64,000 nt of DNA, taken from the NCBI RefSeq assembly GCF_004217615.1, contig NZ_SHLD01000001.1, positions 4,216,001 to 4,280,000 on the forward strand, written 5' to 3'. The translations under genes and the position numbers were made by a program. Under the pieces are notes generated by a model. That model worked only from the letters and a program-made list of their open reading frames with translations, did not search any database and was not told the origin of the DNA. Within the stretch, counting starts at the first letter, position 1. The number at the start of each line of letters is the position of its first letter. Shown one piece after another: positions 33,992 through 42,064 of the stretch. The stretch comes from Micromonospora kangleipakensis. GTDB lineage: Bacteria; Actinomycetota; Actinomycetes; Mycobacteriales; Micromonosporaceae.

Positions 33992-34314
33992 CGGCGGAGC
34001 AACGCAAACGATCCCGCCGCAGTCACCAGAAACAGCAGTGACACCGCGAACAGGGCGACTCCAACCGGATAGGGCATGGGGATGAGAAAGGGTGCCTGTT
34101 GGACAACGAGGCCCGCACCGATCATGGCCTGAGCGCTGCCCATGCGCACGGGCTGGGAACGCTGGCTCGGCGTCAGGCGTGCCAACCGAATCCAGGCTGC
34201 GGGAAACCGTCGTGACGTGGCCACACGCACGCCTAGTACAACCGAGGCGAGGCCGAGGACCACGGCCACAAGGCTCAAAGCGATCATGACCGGGTCCCCG
34301 TCATCCAGGCTCAT
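33988..34314 (-). CDS. Small membrane protein, 108 aa
   Basis: Three predicted transmembrane segments: MIALSLVAVVLGLASVVLGV, GSAQAMIGAGLVVQQAPFLI and VALFAVSLLFLVTAAGSFAL, with a basic cytoplasmic stretch between the first two. No known family. It lies between the integrase fragment and the tRNA half, so it is either cargo of a lost integrative element or a native gene next to the attachment site. Its stop overlaps the convergent integrase end by 4 bases. Confidence 0.6.
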   Translation of the reverse strand: MSLDDGDPVMIALSLVAVVLGLASVVLGVRVATSRRFPAAWIRLARLTPSQRSQPVRMGSAQAMIGAGLVVQQAPFLIPMPYPVGVALFAVSLLFLVTAAGSFALLRR

Positions 34315-34405
34315 GCGCCCATGATCGAAGGGGTGTCAAAGGTCGCAGTCGCACGACGGTTGCACGGCGGCCTCGGGCAGCACTCTGACCTGCGGAAATG
34401 TGGGT

Positions 34406-34451
34406 GCCTGAAAATCGGAAGGTCGGCGGTTCGACCCCGCCCCTGGCCACA
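34406..34451 (+). other. 3' half of tRNA-Phe(GAA): probable attachment-site scar
   Basis: From the anticodon loop CTGAAAA (34408-34414, anticodon GAA) the sequence continues as a tRNA: variable loop AGGTC, T-stem GGCGG (34425-34429), T-loop TTCGACC, T-stem CCGCC (34437-34441), acceptor strand CCTGGCC (34442-34448) and discriminator A then CA. The 5' half (acceptor GGCCAGG, D-arm, 5' anticodon stem) is absent; bases before the loop do not pair. A tRNA truncated in the anticodon loop next to an integrase is what att recombination leaves behind. It cannot function as a tRNA. Confidence 0.8.
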
Positions 34452-34472
34452 TAGCCTTTCGCCGGGCTACAG

Positions 34473-34505
34473 GAGCGCCGACCAGCGGAAACGCGGTCGG
34501 CGCTC
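34473..34505 (+). terminator. Strong terminator after the tRNA-Phe half
   Basis: GAGCGCCGACC and GGTCGGCGCTC form a perfect 11-bp stem with an 11-nt loop, followed by TGCTTTG. It is probably the native terminator of the original tRNA transcript or of the element junction. Confidence 0.8.
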
Positions 34506-34708
34506 TGCTTTGTGCGCCGAAAGTCCGTCTGTCCGGTCTGACCCTCGCTGACCCCGGAATCCCGCCGACGAAGGGATGTTGCTGCCCGACGACCCGGAAC
34601 GCGAGCATCGCTTGAACACCTGGGGCTATTCGATACCGGACGGACGGCTAGATGTTGCGGCGGTGGTCGCAGGGCTTCAGTTCGTTCACCACGAACTCCG
34701 GCAACGGG

Positions 34709-34894
34709 CAGCGACACCGTGCCGACCGGGCACGGGCCGGTGGGCGGCGGCAGGGTGAGTCGCACCGGGCCGGGGGCGGCCGGCGCCGCCGACGCGCGGC
34801 CGGCGAGGCCGATCGGCGCGGCGACCCCGACGGCCAGCGCGGCCCCGATGAGCCGCCGGCGCGTGAGGTGGGTGTCGCCCGTCGTGGTGGTCAT
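34709..34894 (-). pseudogene. Tat-exported hydrolase, N-terminal fragment
   Basis: ATG 34894 opens a frame with a twin-arginine signal: THLTRRRLIGAALAVGVAAP and AGRASAAPAAP, then VRLTLPPPTGPCPVGTVSL, typical of the mature N-terminus of actinomycete alpha/beta hydrolases of the PAF-acetylhydrolase/lipase type. After about 34709 the frame continues as low-complexity nonsense through the terminator and tRNA half (stop at 34301). The catalytic domain is gone, so the gene was cut at this end of the integration scar. Confidence 0.7.
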
Positions 34895-35009
34895 GAGTCC
34901 TCCCGTGGTCAGGTGGGCAGCACCGGGCGCGCCGCCGCGCCGTTTGGCGCGGGGCGGAGGCCGGTGTCGGTGTTGGGTGCTGGGTTGGTGTGCTGGGTGC
35001 TGGTGGTCG

Positions 35010-35360
35010 TTACCGGCCGTCGGCCGTCTCGACCCGGACGATGAGCTGTTTGAGCCGGGCGATCTCCTCGGCGAGCGCGGCGTCCCCGGCGGGGGTGAGC
35101 GTGATCCAGGTGCGGGCGCGCCGGCCGGCGTACCCCTTCTCGACCTCGATCAGCCCGGCCGACTCGAGGACGCCCAGGTGCTGGGACAGGTTGCCGCCGG
35201 TCAGCTCCAGCTGGGTGCGCAGGAAGCCGAACTCGACCCGCCGCGCCTCGTGGGCGATGGTGAGGATGCCCAGCCGGACCCGCTGGTGCACCACGTCGTC
35301 GAGCCCGGTGGTCGGGTGCGTGGCGGCGGTCGGCTCCGGCTCGTCAGCCGGGGCGCTCAT
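35010..35360 (-). CDS. Winged-helix regulator (MarR/ArsR-like), 116 aa
   Basis: A compact winged-helix protein: VHQRVRLGILTIAHEARRVE, the recognition region LRTQLELTGGNLSQHLGVLE, and wing GLIEVEKGYAGRRARTWITL. It resembles small single-domain regulators that act with a partner membrane protein. Its ATG overlaps the stop of that membrane protein (ATGA), so the two are coupled. A near-palindrome upstream of the operon is the likely operator. Confidence 0.85.
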   Translation of the reverse strand: MSAPADEPEPTAATHPTTGLDDVVHQRVRLGILTIAHEARRVEFGFLRTQLELTGGNLSQHLGVLESAGLIEVEKGYAGRRARTWITLTPAGDAALAEEIARLKQLIVRVETADGR

Positions 35361-36055
35361 CGGTTCCGCCACGGTCGTTGCGCCAGGGCGAAGCCGAGCC
35401 CGCCGAGCAGGAGCACGCCGCCCTGTATGACCAGCGACGGGAACCCCCAGTTGCTCGCCCACTGGGCGCCCCAGCCGAAGTCGACCGGCACCAGCACCAC
35501 CGCCAGGTATCCGGCGGTGAACAGCAGCAGCGCGAGGTGGCGTTCCAGCCAGGCCAGCACCAGCAGCGCCACGCCGATCGCGGAGCCCACGTCGATGACG
35601 CGGAACAGGAACAGCGTCAGCCCGTCCGGCCGGTTCGGCGGCTCGGGCAGCCCCCAGCCCTCGTGCACGACGAGCAGCACCACGGCGGTGGACAGGACGG
35701 CCAGCGCGATGCCCGTGACGACGTACGGCACCACCCGGCCGCCCAGCCCCCGTGCCCGGGCGGCCCGCAGGTAGCCGTAGGCGATCGCCACGTACGACAC
35801 CGCCAGCCCCACTGTCCAGTAGACGGTCGCGGCGACGTTGCGCACTTCGCAGACCTCGCCGTCGGCGATCGCCTTGCAGCCGTAGACCTGGGTGCCGTAG
35901 CGGTGGACCGGCATCGCCGCGAACGTCACCACGGCCAGCACCAGCAGCGGCAGCCAGGTCACCCGCTGGGCGACCCGGACCCGCCGCGTGAGGTGCCGCA
36001 CGTGCGCGAGCAGCCGGCGAGGGTCGCCCCCCGCGGCCATCGAGTCAGTAGTCAT
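35357..36055 (-). CDS. Polytopic membrane protein coupled to a winged-helix regulator
   Basis: A 232-aa protein with about six hydrophobic segments (WLPLLVLAVVTFAAM, TVYWTVGLAVSYVAIAYGYL, VPYVVTGIALAVLSTAVVLL, IGVALLVLAWLERHLALLLF, VIQGGVLLLGGLGFALAQ). An extracellular-type loop contains two Cys (YGCKAIADGEVCEV). No transporter family is recognised. Translation is coupled to the downstream regulator, and the 18-bp near-palindrome at 36081-36098 is 26 bp upstream of its ATG. Confidence 0.75.
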   Translation of the reverse strand: MTTDSMAAGGDPRRLLAHVRHLTRRVRVAQRVTWLPLLVLAVVTFAAMPVHRYGTQVYGCKAIADGEVCEVRNVAATVYWTVGLAVSYVAIAYGYLRAARARGLGGRVVPYVVTGIALAVLSTAVVLLVVHEGWGLPEPPNRPDGLTLFLFRVIDVGSAIGVALLVLAWLERHLALLLFTAGYLAVVLVPVDFGWGAQWASNWGFPSLVIQGGVLLLGGLGFALAQRPWRNR

Positions 36056-36080
36056 GCCGACAGATTTCCATAACAAACCA

Positions 36081-36098
36081 ATTGGCGCTAGTGCCAAT
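36081..36098. promoter_or_regulatory. Operator-like palindrome of the membrane/regulator operon
   Basis: ATTGGCGCTAGTGCCAAT is an 18-bp palindrome with one non-pairing position per arm and a CTAG centre. It lies 26 bp before the membrane-protein start, among A/T-rich bases unusual for this region. Confidence 0.55.
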
Positions 36099-36234
36099 CG
36101 GGGTGGCGGCGCAGATGCCGGACTGTCGATTCCGCGGGCGTGGTCGGCTGCGAAGTCCGTACGCGCGAGCAGGGCCGCTACGGCGCGAGGGTCGAGCAGG
36201 TCACGTACCGGAGAGGTCGCGTGTGAGACACAGT

Positions 36235-36408
36235 CGCCGCTGGCTGCTCGTCCTGCCACAGACCGACCAGGGGGAGACCACCGTCCCGGCCGAGGACGAC
36301 CAGAACGTACGGCATCGGGTCTTCTGCGACCTGCTGATGCCCGGCGGCTGGCGCTGCCTGCTCCGCGCCGACCACGAGGGCCCCTGCTCCCGCCGGCTGC
36401 GCCGCTGA
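36235..36408 (+). pseudogene. 3' fragment of the 83-aa gene
   Basis: The frame reads RRWLLVLPQTDQGETTVPAE and then DQNVRHRVFCDLLMPGGWRC to the arginine-rich end, matching codons ~27-83 of the gene at 1609. The N-terminal third is missing, so it is a remnant. Confidence 0.8.
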
Positions 36409-36659
36409 CCCGGCGTCGCGATGCCTGCCCAGCAGAATTCGCGGCGGGAATTCGCGACGGGCCCACCGCCGGCCTCAGGGCGGAAGTCTCTGCCGTCGAG
36501 CACGTTGATGACGTCGTCGTCGCGGGTGACCTCGTAGCGCGCCGGCGCAGCTTCGCCATCACCTCGCCCTCCCGTCCCGGTCCGTCGGAATGTCGAGGAT
36601 GTCGCCGTAGGGCGCCTTCGTGATTCGCCCGATCGGGATGAGGCACGGTCACCCCCCGC

Positions 36660-36919
36660 CCCGGAAGGCTGTCGAGGTACCAGTTCGCTGCGCGACAACC
36701 AGTTGAGGATCACGGGTGAAATCAAGGAGCGGGAACGCAGGGGGATCCTTCCTCCGTCGCCGGGAACGCAGGGTCGGCCAGTTCGAACACGGCGTGACGC
36801 TGCCGGGCGACGTCGACCCCAACAGCGTCGACGCGGGTCTTTCCGGCGGGGTGTTGACCGTATGCGTGGGCAAGGCGCACCGAACCGAACCGCGGCGCAT
36901 TGAGGTCAGGGGCTCGTAA
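36660..36919 (+). pseudogene. Frameshifted Hsp20 small heat-shock protein gene
   Basis: Two plus-strand frames together give an Hsp20 C-terminal half: first LRDNQLRITGEIKERERRGI (beta-strands of the alpha-crystallin domain), then after a frameshift near 36745 RRRERRVGQFEHGVTLPGDV and DAGLSGGVLTVCVGKAHRTE ending RRIEV. The G-x-L-T-V motif is conserved. The first half of the domain and the start are missing. It is a decayed gene. Confidence 0.75.
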
Positions 36920-36959
36920 CTGGTGGTTCGACGGCGATCGGGCCGGAGAGGAGAATCAG

Positions 36960-37373
36960 GTGGAATACCAGGATTTCATCAACGCAGTGGCCACGCGGGC
37001 AAAGGTGTCGACCGATCAGGCGGCGGCACTCACCCGCGCGACGTTGGAGACATTGGCATGTCGGATCAGCTCCGGCCAGGCTGAGGACCTTGCCTATCAG
37101 CTTCCGGAAGGGCTTGACGACTGCCTGCGCAAACCGCTTAGACACGAACAGGCCAAGTATTTGCTCGGGCTCGAAGATTTCGTGCAGCGGGTGGCGGAAC
37201 GCCCGGGCGTCGACCCTGCGCTCGCCGGTGCCGGGGTCCGCGCGGCGCTCACCACGCTACGTGAGGCTGTTACCCGTGATGAGTTCGAGGACACGGTGGC
37301 CGAGCTTCCGAAGGAGTTCTGGCAGGTGATCGAACCGGTGGGTGCCGGTGGCGGGCGGCACCTCCGCTGGTAG
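36960..37373 (+). CDS. DUF2267 protein, copy 1
   Basis: A 137-aa helical protein of the DUF2267 family: FINAVATRAKVSTDQAAALTRATLETLACRI, then LAYQLPEGLDDCLR and a second helical repeat AALTTLREAVTRDEFEDTVAELPKEFWQVIEP. The family is common in actinomycetes and in cyanobacteria; it has no established function, though stress association is often seen. GTG 36960 follows GAGAGGAGAATCAG. Two paralogues are at 45358-45747 and 62451-62852. Here and at 45358 it sits within 0.1 kb of a VOC gene copy. Confidence 0.85.
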   Translation: MEYQDFINAVATRAKVSTDQAAALTRATLETLACRISSGQAEDLAYQLPEGLDDCLRKPLRHEQAKYLLGLEDFVQRVAERPGVDPALAGAGVRAALTTLREAVTRDEFEDTVAELPKEFWQVIEPVGAGGGRHLRW

Positions 37374-37452
37374 CACGCACAGTCGAGGCAGCAGCAGGTG
37401 TGCCCGCGCCGCACGCGGGTACGCCGCTGCCGGCTGGACCGGGGAGGTGTGG

Positions 37453-37631
37453 ATGGGATCGAGGCGCCGGACTACTTCCAGCCCGAGGGTCGGGGTGGGG
37501 AGTTCCTGACCGAGCCGAAGGATCATGGGGTCGAGATCCGGTGCTACCTGCGGGATCCGGACGGCTACCTGATCGAGCTCGGTCAGGCCACCGGGATCCT
37601 CGCCGAGATTGATCGGGCCGTCTCCGCCTAA
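37453..37631 (+). pseudogene. VOC gene copy with internal deletion
   Basis: The sequence joins the first 13 codons of the VOC gene (IEAPDYFQPEG) directly to its last ~50 codons (RGGEFLTEPKDHGVEIRCYL...), losing about 270 bp, and a one-base deletion near the ATG puts the start out of frame. The following 27 bp (37701-37727) match the bases after the intact copy at 45270-45296 with one mismatch. Confidence 0.85.
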
Positions 37632-38015
37632 TGGTCGTACCGGGTCCTCCGGGCCCTGACCGGTGCGGGCGCGCCCGACCTCGGCCGGCCCGGCCCGCAC
37701 AGGCGCCGTTTCGCCAGACATCGCTCGATGAAGCGCGATGCCGTGCTGGCGCAGCTTCACGAAAGGTTCTAAGACGTACGCCAGCCCTTTGGGGTGCGCG
37801 CCAGCGTGGAACGGCACGCAGGTAGGCGCACGAGACAGAAGGCCTCGGTACACCAACAGCTCAGTGCCGCCGACTTCCTCGCCGTCGTCGGGCGCAACGA
37901 ACAGCCGAAGCTTGTCGCCCGCCACCCGTCGCGATGCATAACCAGCCCCGGCGGTTCACCGGGGCGCTGCGCTGATCCACGCCCGGCCAGCTTGCCGGTA
38001 GGCCAGACTGCATGG
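37632..38015 (+). other. 384-bp interval with no supported gene
   Basis: After the VOC remnant and its shared 27-bp flank, a tiny frame MKRDAVLAQLHERF (37729-37773) may be the start of a lost nucleotidyltransferase-like gene. The rest shows no clear coding; the transporter GTG at 38016 has no strong ribosome site. Confidence 0.35.
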
Positions 38016-39227
38016 GTGAAAAGCACCGCGCTCACCGTCAGGTGGACGCCGTGGCGGTTCGTGACCGCGTTCGGTGTGGTCAGCCTGCTGTCGGACGTGG
38101 TGTACGAGGGCGCCCGGTCAGTCATCGGCCCCTACCTGGCCACCCTCGGCGCATCCGCGACCCTCGTCGGGCTCGTCACCGGCGTGGGGGAGGCGTTCGC
38201 CCTGGCCGGGCGGCTGGCCACCGGACCCCTCGCCGATCGCACCCGGGCCTACTGGCCGCTCGTCCTGGTCGGCTACGCCGTGACCATGGTCGCCGTGCCC
38301 GCCCTCGGGCTGACCACCGCGCTGTGGCTGGCTGCGGCGCTGTTCATCGCGGAGCGTGCCGGCAAGGCGATCCGCGGTCCGGCGAGGGATGTCATGCTCT
38401 CCCACGCCGCTGCGGCAGTAGGCCGTGGCAAGGGCTTCGCCGTTCATGAGGCGCTCGACCAGGCCGGCGGCGTTGCCGGGCCGCTGCTGGTCGCCGCCGT
38501 ACTGGCCGCCACCGCCTACAACTACCGGCCCGCGTTCCTCACCTTGGCCGTACCCGCCGTGGCGGGGATGCTCGTGCTGCTGTGGCTGCGCGCCGGCGTA
38601 CCCGACCCGCGTCGCTTCGAACCAGGCCCTCGACCCGGCGCGGCGCCCGCCCCATCGGGCGGCCGGTTGCCCCGCGTGTTCTGGACCTACCTGGCGTTCA
38701 CGGTGCTGACCACGGCTGGTTACGCCACCTTCGGAGTGCTCAGCTTCCACCTCGCCACGCGGCACGTCGTACCGCTGGCGGTGGTCCCTGTGGTGTACGC
38801 CGGCGCGATGGGCATCGACGCGTTCGCCGCGCTGGCCTCCGGGTGGCTGTACGACCGGGCCGGCTTCCGGGTGCTGGTCGCGGTACCCGTCCTGACCGCC
38901 CTGATCCCGCTGGCCGCGTTCACCACCACCGTGGCGACCGCGGTCGCCGGGGTCCTGGCCTGGGGCGCCGTGCTCGGCATCCAGGAATCCACCATGCGTG
39001 CGGCCATCGCCGACATCGTCCCCGCCGCTCGGCGGGGCACCGCTTACGGCATCTTCGCCGCCGGATTGGGCGCGGCAACCCTGGTCGGTGGGCTGCTCAC
39101 CGGCGCCCTCTACGACTACTCGATCACCGCCGTGATCGTCACCGTGGCCGGCATCCAGGCCGTCGCCCTGGCCCTGTTCCTCGCCGCCGTCCGACCGGCT
39201 ACCCAGGCCCGGGTCCTTCGCCGGTAA
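38016..39227 (+). CDS. MFS transporter
   Basis: A 403-aa membrane protein with about 12 helices. It has the early motif [20 protein letters not shown], loop 2-3 [20 protein letters not shown] (MFS signature G-x-x-x-D-R-x-x-R), [20 protein letters not shown], and in the second half [24 protein letters not shown]. The substrate is unknown; the [10 protein letters not shown] motif is typical of a subfamily of uncharacterised actinobacterial and archaeal MFS proteins. GTG 38016 is chosen by hydropathy. Confidence 0.88.
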   Translation: MKSTALTVRWTPWRFVTAFGVVSLLSDVVYEGARSVIGPYLATLGASATLVGLVTGVGEAFALAGRLATGPLADRTRAYWPLVLVGYAVTMVAVPALGLTTALWLAAALFIAERAGKAIRGPARDVMLSHAAAAVGRGKGFAVHEALDQAGGVAGPLLVAAVLAATAYNYRPAFLTLAVPAVAGMLVLLWLRAGVPDPRRFEPGPRPGAAPAPSGGRLPRVFWTYLAFTVLTTAGYATFGVLSFHLATRHVVPLAVVPVVYAGAMGIDAFAALASGWLYDRAGFRVLVAVPVLTALIPLAAFTTTVATAVAGVLAWGAVLGIQESTMRAAIADIVPAARRGTAYGIFAAGLGAATLVGGLLTGALYDYSITAVIVTVAGIQAVALALFLAAVRPATQARVLRR

Positions 39228-39285
39228 TCTTTCGGATCCTCGCTGCGAGAGGCCGAGGAGTTCCGGCCAGGGGCCGGTAGTTCCG

Positions 39286-39705
39286 CTATCCGAGCTCGAA
39301 CGGCCGGTCGACCAGGGCGGTCAGCTTCTTCGGCGCCAGGACGCAGTAGCTTTCCGTGAGCAGCTCGGCGACCTCGTCCCAGCCAACGCCCTCGTCGAGC
39401 ACCATGCCAACGACGTCGGCGCCCCAGCCCGGCTTGAAGAACGGGTGGCCGCTGGCGATCAGCCCGGCGATCTCGTCGCCGGGCGACCGGAACGTCAGTA
39501 CGCAGATCGGCTGGTCGGTCGCGGCAGCTCGGGCGTAGGCCAGCTGGTGGTCGGGGTCGACCGAGAGCACGTGGGCGAACGTGCGTTTGCGGATCCGCCA
39601 GCGCGTTCCCACCCACGCTGGCTCCTCGTAGGTCTCCGGCAGCCCGAGGCAGACGGGCCGGAGCCGGTCGAGGATCTCGGGTGGGACGTCTCCAGGGCCA
39701 GTCAC
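39286..39705 (-). CDS. MmcQ/YjbR-family protein
   Basis: A 139-aa protein with a CyaY/YjbR-like alpha-beta fold: [19 protein letters not shown] at the N-terminus, FAHVLSVD, then [20 protein letters not shown] and [15 protein letters not shown]. Family members are often called DNA-binding, from fold resemblance only. GTG 39705 is chosen to match family length; there is no clear ribosome site. It is convergent with the MFS gene. Confidence 0.82.
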   Translation of the reverse strand: MTGPGDVPPEILDRLRPVCLGLPETYEEPAWVGTRWRIRKRTFAHVLSVDPDHQLAYARAAATDQPICVLTFRSPGDEIAGLIASGHPFFKPGWGADVVGMVLDEGVGWDEVAELLTESYCVLAPKKLTALVDRPFELG

Positions 39706-39987
39706 GCGCGGGACGCTACCCGGCCCCTCCGACAGGCCCCGCCCAGCGGAGCGCTGATCCGGCGGCTTGTGCACGCCCCGGCCGTCATGGCCTGTCGGCT
39801 CGGACTCGTCGAGGAGCTGCTCCAGCGCCTTTGTCCCGCCATCCGGGTCCTCGACGGGCGACGAGTGTCCGACGCCAGGCAGCCGATTCGTCGTACCCGG
39901 AGAGTACGACCGACTGAGACCGATGAGTGTCGGCGTGGTGGACGGTCTAACGGAGCGGATCGTCAGACAGAACGGAAGGATGAGGGC

Positions 39988-41103
39988 ATGAGCGGCGTAC
40001 GGGTGTTGGTAGGCACGCGCAAGGGTGCGTTCACGTTGACGTCGGACGGCAGGCGCGGCGACTGGATGGTCGACGGACCTCATTTCGGCGGCTGGGAGAT
40101 TTTCCACCTCGCCGGGTCGCCGGCCGACCCGAACCGGCTCTACGCGTCCCAGTCCGGCGGCTGGTTCGGTCAGTTGATCCAGCGCTCGGACGATGGCGGC
40201 AAGACCTGGACCCCGGTCGGCAACGACTTCGCCTACTCCGGCGAGGTCGGCGAGCACCTGTGGTACGACGGCACCCCACGCCCGTGGGAGTTCAAGCGCA
40301 TCTGGCACCTTGAGCCGTCCCGCGACGACCCCGACACCGTGTACGCGGGTGCGGAGGACGCCGCCCTCTACGTGTCCACGGACGGCGGTCTGAAGTGGAA
40401 GGAACTCACCGCCCTTCGTACGCACCCGACCGGGCCGACGTGGCAGCCTGGCGCCGGCGGCATGTGCCTGCACACGATCATCCTGGACCCGGCGAACAAG
40501 GACCGGATCTACGTCGCCATCTCGGCGGCGGGCGCGTTCCGGAGCGACGACGCCGGCGCCAGCTGGCTGCCGATCAACAAGGGCCTGCGGTCCGGGGAGA
40601 TCCCCGACCAGGACGCCGAGGTCGGCCACTGCGTGCACCACATCACCCAGCACCCGTCCCGGCCGGACACGCTGTTCATGCAGAAGCACTGGGACGTCAT
40701 GCGCAGCGACGACGCCGGGGCGAACTGGCGCGAGGTCAGCGGCGACCTGCCGTCGGACTTCGGGTTCCCGATCGCGGTGCACGCGCACGAGCCGGAGACC
40801 ATCTACGTCGTGCCGATCAAGAGCGATTCCGAGCACTTCCCGCCGGAGGGCAAGCTGCGCGTCTACCGCAGCCGCACCGGTGGCGAGCACTGGGAGCCGT
40901 TGACCAAGGGCCTGCCCCAGTCCGACTGCTATGTCAATGTGTACCGCGACGCGATGGCGGTCGACACGCTCGACCCGTGTGGGATCTACTTCGGCACCAC
41001 CGGTGGCCAGGTCTACCACTCGGCGGACGGAGGCGACAGCTGGGCGCCCATCGTACGGGACCTGCCGGCCGTGCTCTCCGTGGAAGTCCAGGTGCTGCCG
41101 TGA
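39988..41103 (+). CDS. BNR-repeat beta-propeller protein (sialidase/sortilin-like)
   Basis: A 371-aa cytoplasmic-looking protein (no signal peptide) starting [19 protein letters not shown]. It contains several Asp-box/BNR repeats: [36 protein letters not shown] and HSADGGDSW, giving a likely six- or seven-bladed propeller. Catalytic residues of sialidases are not evident, so a scaffold or binding role is more likely than hydrolysis. GGAAGGA precedes ATG 39988. Its stop overlaps the start of the ubiquitin-like gene (GTGA), a coupling that argues the two products act together. Confidence 0.85.
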   Translation: MSGVRVLVGTRKGAFTLTSDGRRGDWMVDGPHFGGWEIFHLAGSPADPNRLYASQSGGWFGQLIQRSDDGGKTWTPVGNDFAYSGEVGEHLWYDGTPRPWEFKRIWHLEPSRDDPDTVYAGAEDAALYVSTDGGLKWKELTALRTHPTGPTWQPGAGGMCLHTIILDPANKDRIYVAISAAGAFRSDDAGASWLPINKGLRSGEIPDQDAEVGHCVHHITQHPSRPDTLFMQKHWDVMRSDDAGANWREVSGDLPSDFGFPIAVHAHEPETIYVVPIKSDSEHFPPEGKLRVYRSRTGGEHWEPLTKGLPQSDCYVNVYRDAMAVDTLDPCGIYFGTTGGQVYHSADGGDSWAPIVRDLPAVLSVEVQVLP

Positions 41104-41408
41104 TCCGGGTCGTCCTCCCGGCGCACCTGAAGAACCTGGCTCACGTCCGCGGCGAGGTACGTCTCGAGCTGCCCGATCCGGGTACCGGCCCGGTCACCCA
41201 GCGCCTGGTGTTGGACACCCTCGAGGCGCGATACCCGATGCTGCTCGGCACGATCCGCGACCGCCACAGCGGCAAGCGCCGCGCGTTCGTCCGCTTCTAC
41301 GCGTGCGAGGAGGACCTGTCCAACGACTCGCCCGACGCACCACTGCCTGAGCAGGTCATCGCCGGCGAGGAACCGTTCATCGTCCTCGGGGCGATGGCCG
41401 GGGGATAG
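41100..41408 (+). CDS. MoaD/ThiS-like ubiquitin-fold protein ending in GG
   Basis: A 102-aa protein starting [20 protein letters not shown], with [20 protein letters not shown] (helix of the beta-grasp fold) and [10 protein letters not shown] at the extreme C-terminus. A terminal diglycine after a hydrophobic beta-strand is the mark of MoaD, ThiS and related sulphur carriers or ubiquitin-like modifiers. No moaE, thiG or E1-like gene is adjacent; instead it is coupled to a beta-propeller protein. It could be a sulphur carrier for an unknown pathway or a protein modifier. Confidence 0.8.
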   Translation: MIRVVLPAHLKNLAHVRGEVRLELPDPGTGPVTQRLVLDTLEARYPMLLGTIRDRHSGKRRAFVRFYACEEDLSNDSPDAPLPEQVIAGEEPFIVLGAMAGG

Positions 41409-41429
41409 CCCGGCATTCGGCGACAGGAG

Positions 41430-41566
41430 TTCGGATTTCCTGACCGAGCCGAAGGATCATGGCGTCGAGATCCAGGTGCTACCTGCGTGATCCGGATGGC
41501 TACCTGATCGAGCTGGGTCAGGGCACGGGGATCCTCGCCGAGACGGGTCGAGGCGCCTCCGCATGA
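41430..41566 (+). pseudogene. VOC gene 3' remnant with frameshift
   Basis: Bases 41433-41566 repeat the last ~45 codons of the VOC gene (GAGTTCC...GATTTCCTGACCGAGCCGAAG onward), with an inserted A (ATCCAGGTGC versus ATCCGGTGC) that breaks the frame. No N-terminal part is present. Confidence 0.85.
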
Positions 41567-41635
41567 CCGGGCCGCGGAAGGTGTCCTTCAGCGCGACCCG
41601 GGCATGTCGACGGCGGGTCGAGGCCCGACGGGGGC

Positions 41636-41896
41636 CTACCGGCTGCTCTTGAGATTCCGGTGGAGTTTCTCAGGATCACGAACGAAGTCCATTCGTTTGT
41701 CCCGCGCCCGGGAGAGGTCGTCGATCATGTGCTGCACCTCGCCGGGGGTGAACCGTCGGTCCGCGTCGCCCTCCTTCTTCAGCCAGTTGATCACTTCGTC
41801 GTAGTTCTTCCAGTCCCGTTTGCCCATCAGACGCTCGATGTCGGAAATCTCGTAGTCCTTCTGCGTCGCCTGGCTGGCCGGGTCGTGGATCTTCAT
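41636..41896 (-). CDS. Small hydrophilic protein, 86 aa
   Basis: ATG 41896 is preceded by GGAGGAGCAGG, a strong ribosome binding site. The product is highly charged and helical: DPASQATQKDYEISDIERLM, WKNYDEVINWLKKEGDADRR, FTPGEVQHMIDDLSRARDKR. No family is recognised with confidence. The excellent translation signal and Lys/Asp-rich, Cys-free composition suggest a real, soluble, perhaps stress-induced protein. Confidence 0.65.
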   Translation of the reverse strand: MKIHDPASQATQKDYEISDIERLMGKRDWKNYDEVINWLKKEGDADRRFTPGEVQHMIDDLSRARDKRMDFVRDPEKLHRNLKSSR

Positions 41897-42064
41897 AACC
41901 TGCTCCTCCCGTGTGACGGTGCTTCGTCGCGCGAATGCCCGAGGCGTACGCGAGCAAACGCCTGAGGCCCGGAGCCAGGAGTACGGGACGCTCGGACAGG
42001 TGCCCCGCCGGAGACGCATGAGCTGCAGCGTTGGCCGCTGCCCGTTTCGGGGTACGCGGCGCGA

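Noticed and set aside
34576..34758. 60-codon plus-strand frame next to the hydrolase stump
   Set aside because: It overlaps the truncated hydrolase on the other strand, has no ribosome site and no recognisable domain.
37729..37773. MKRDAVLAQLHERF as a nucleotidyltransferase gene
   Set aside because: Only 14 codons before a stop; the resemblance to antitoxin-type nucleotidyltransferase N-termini is too short to annotate.
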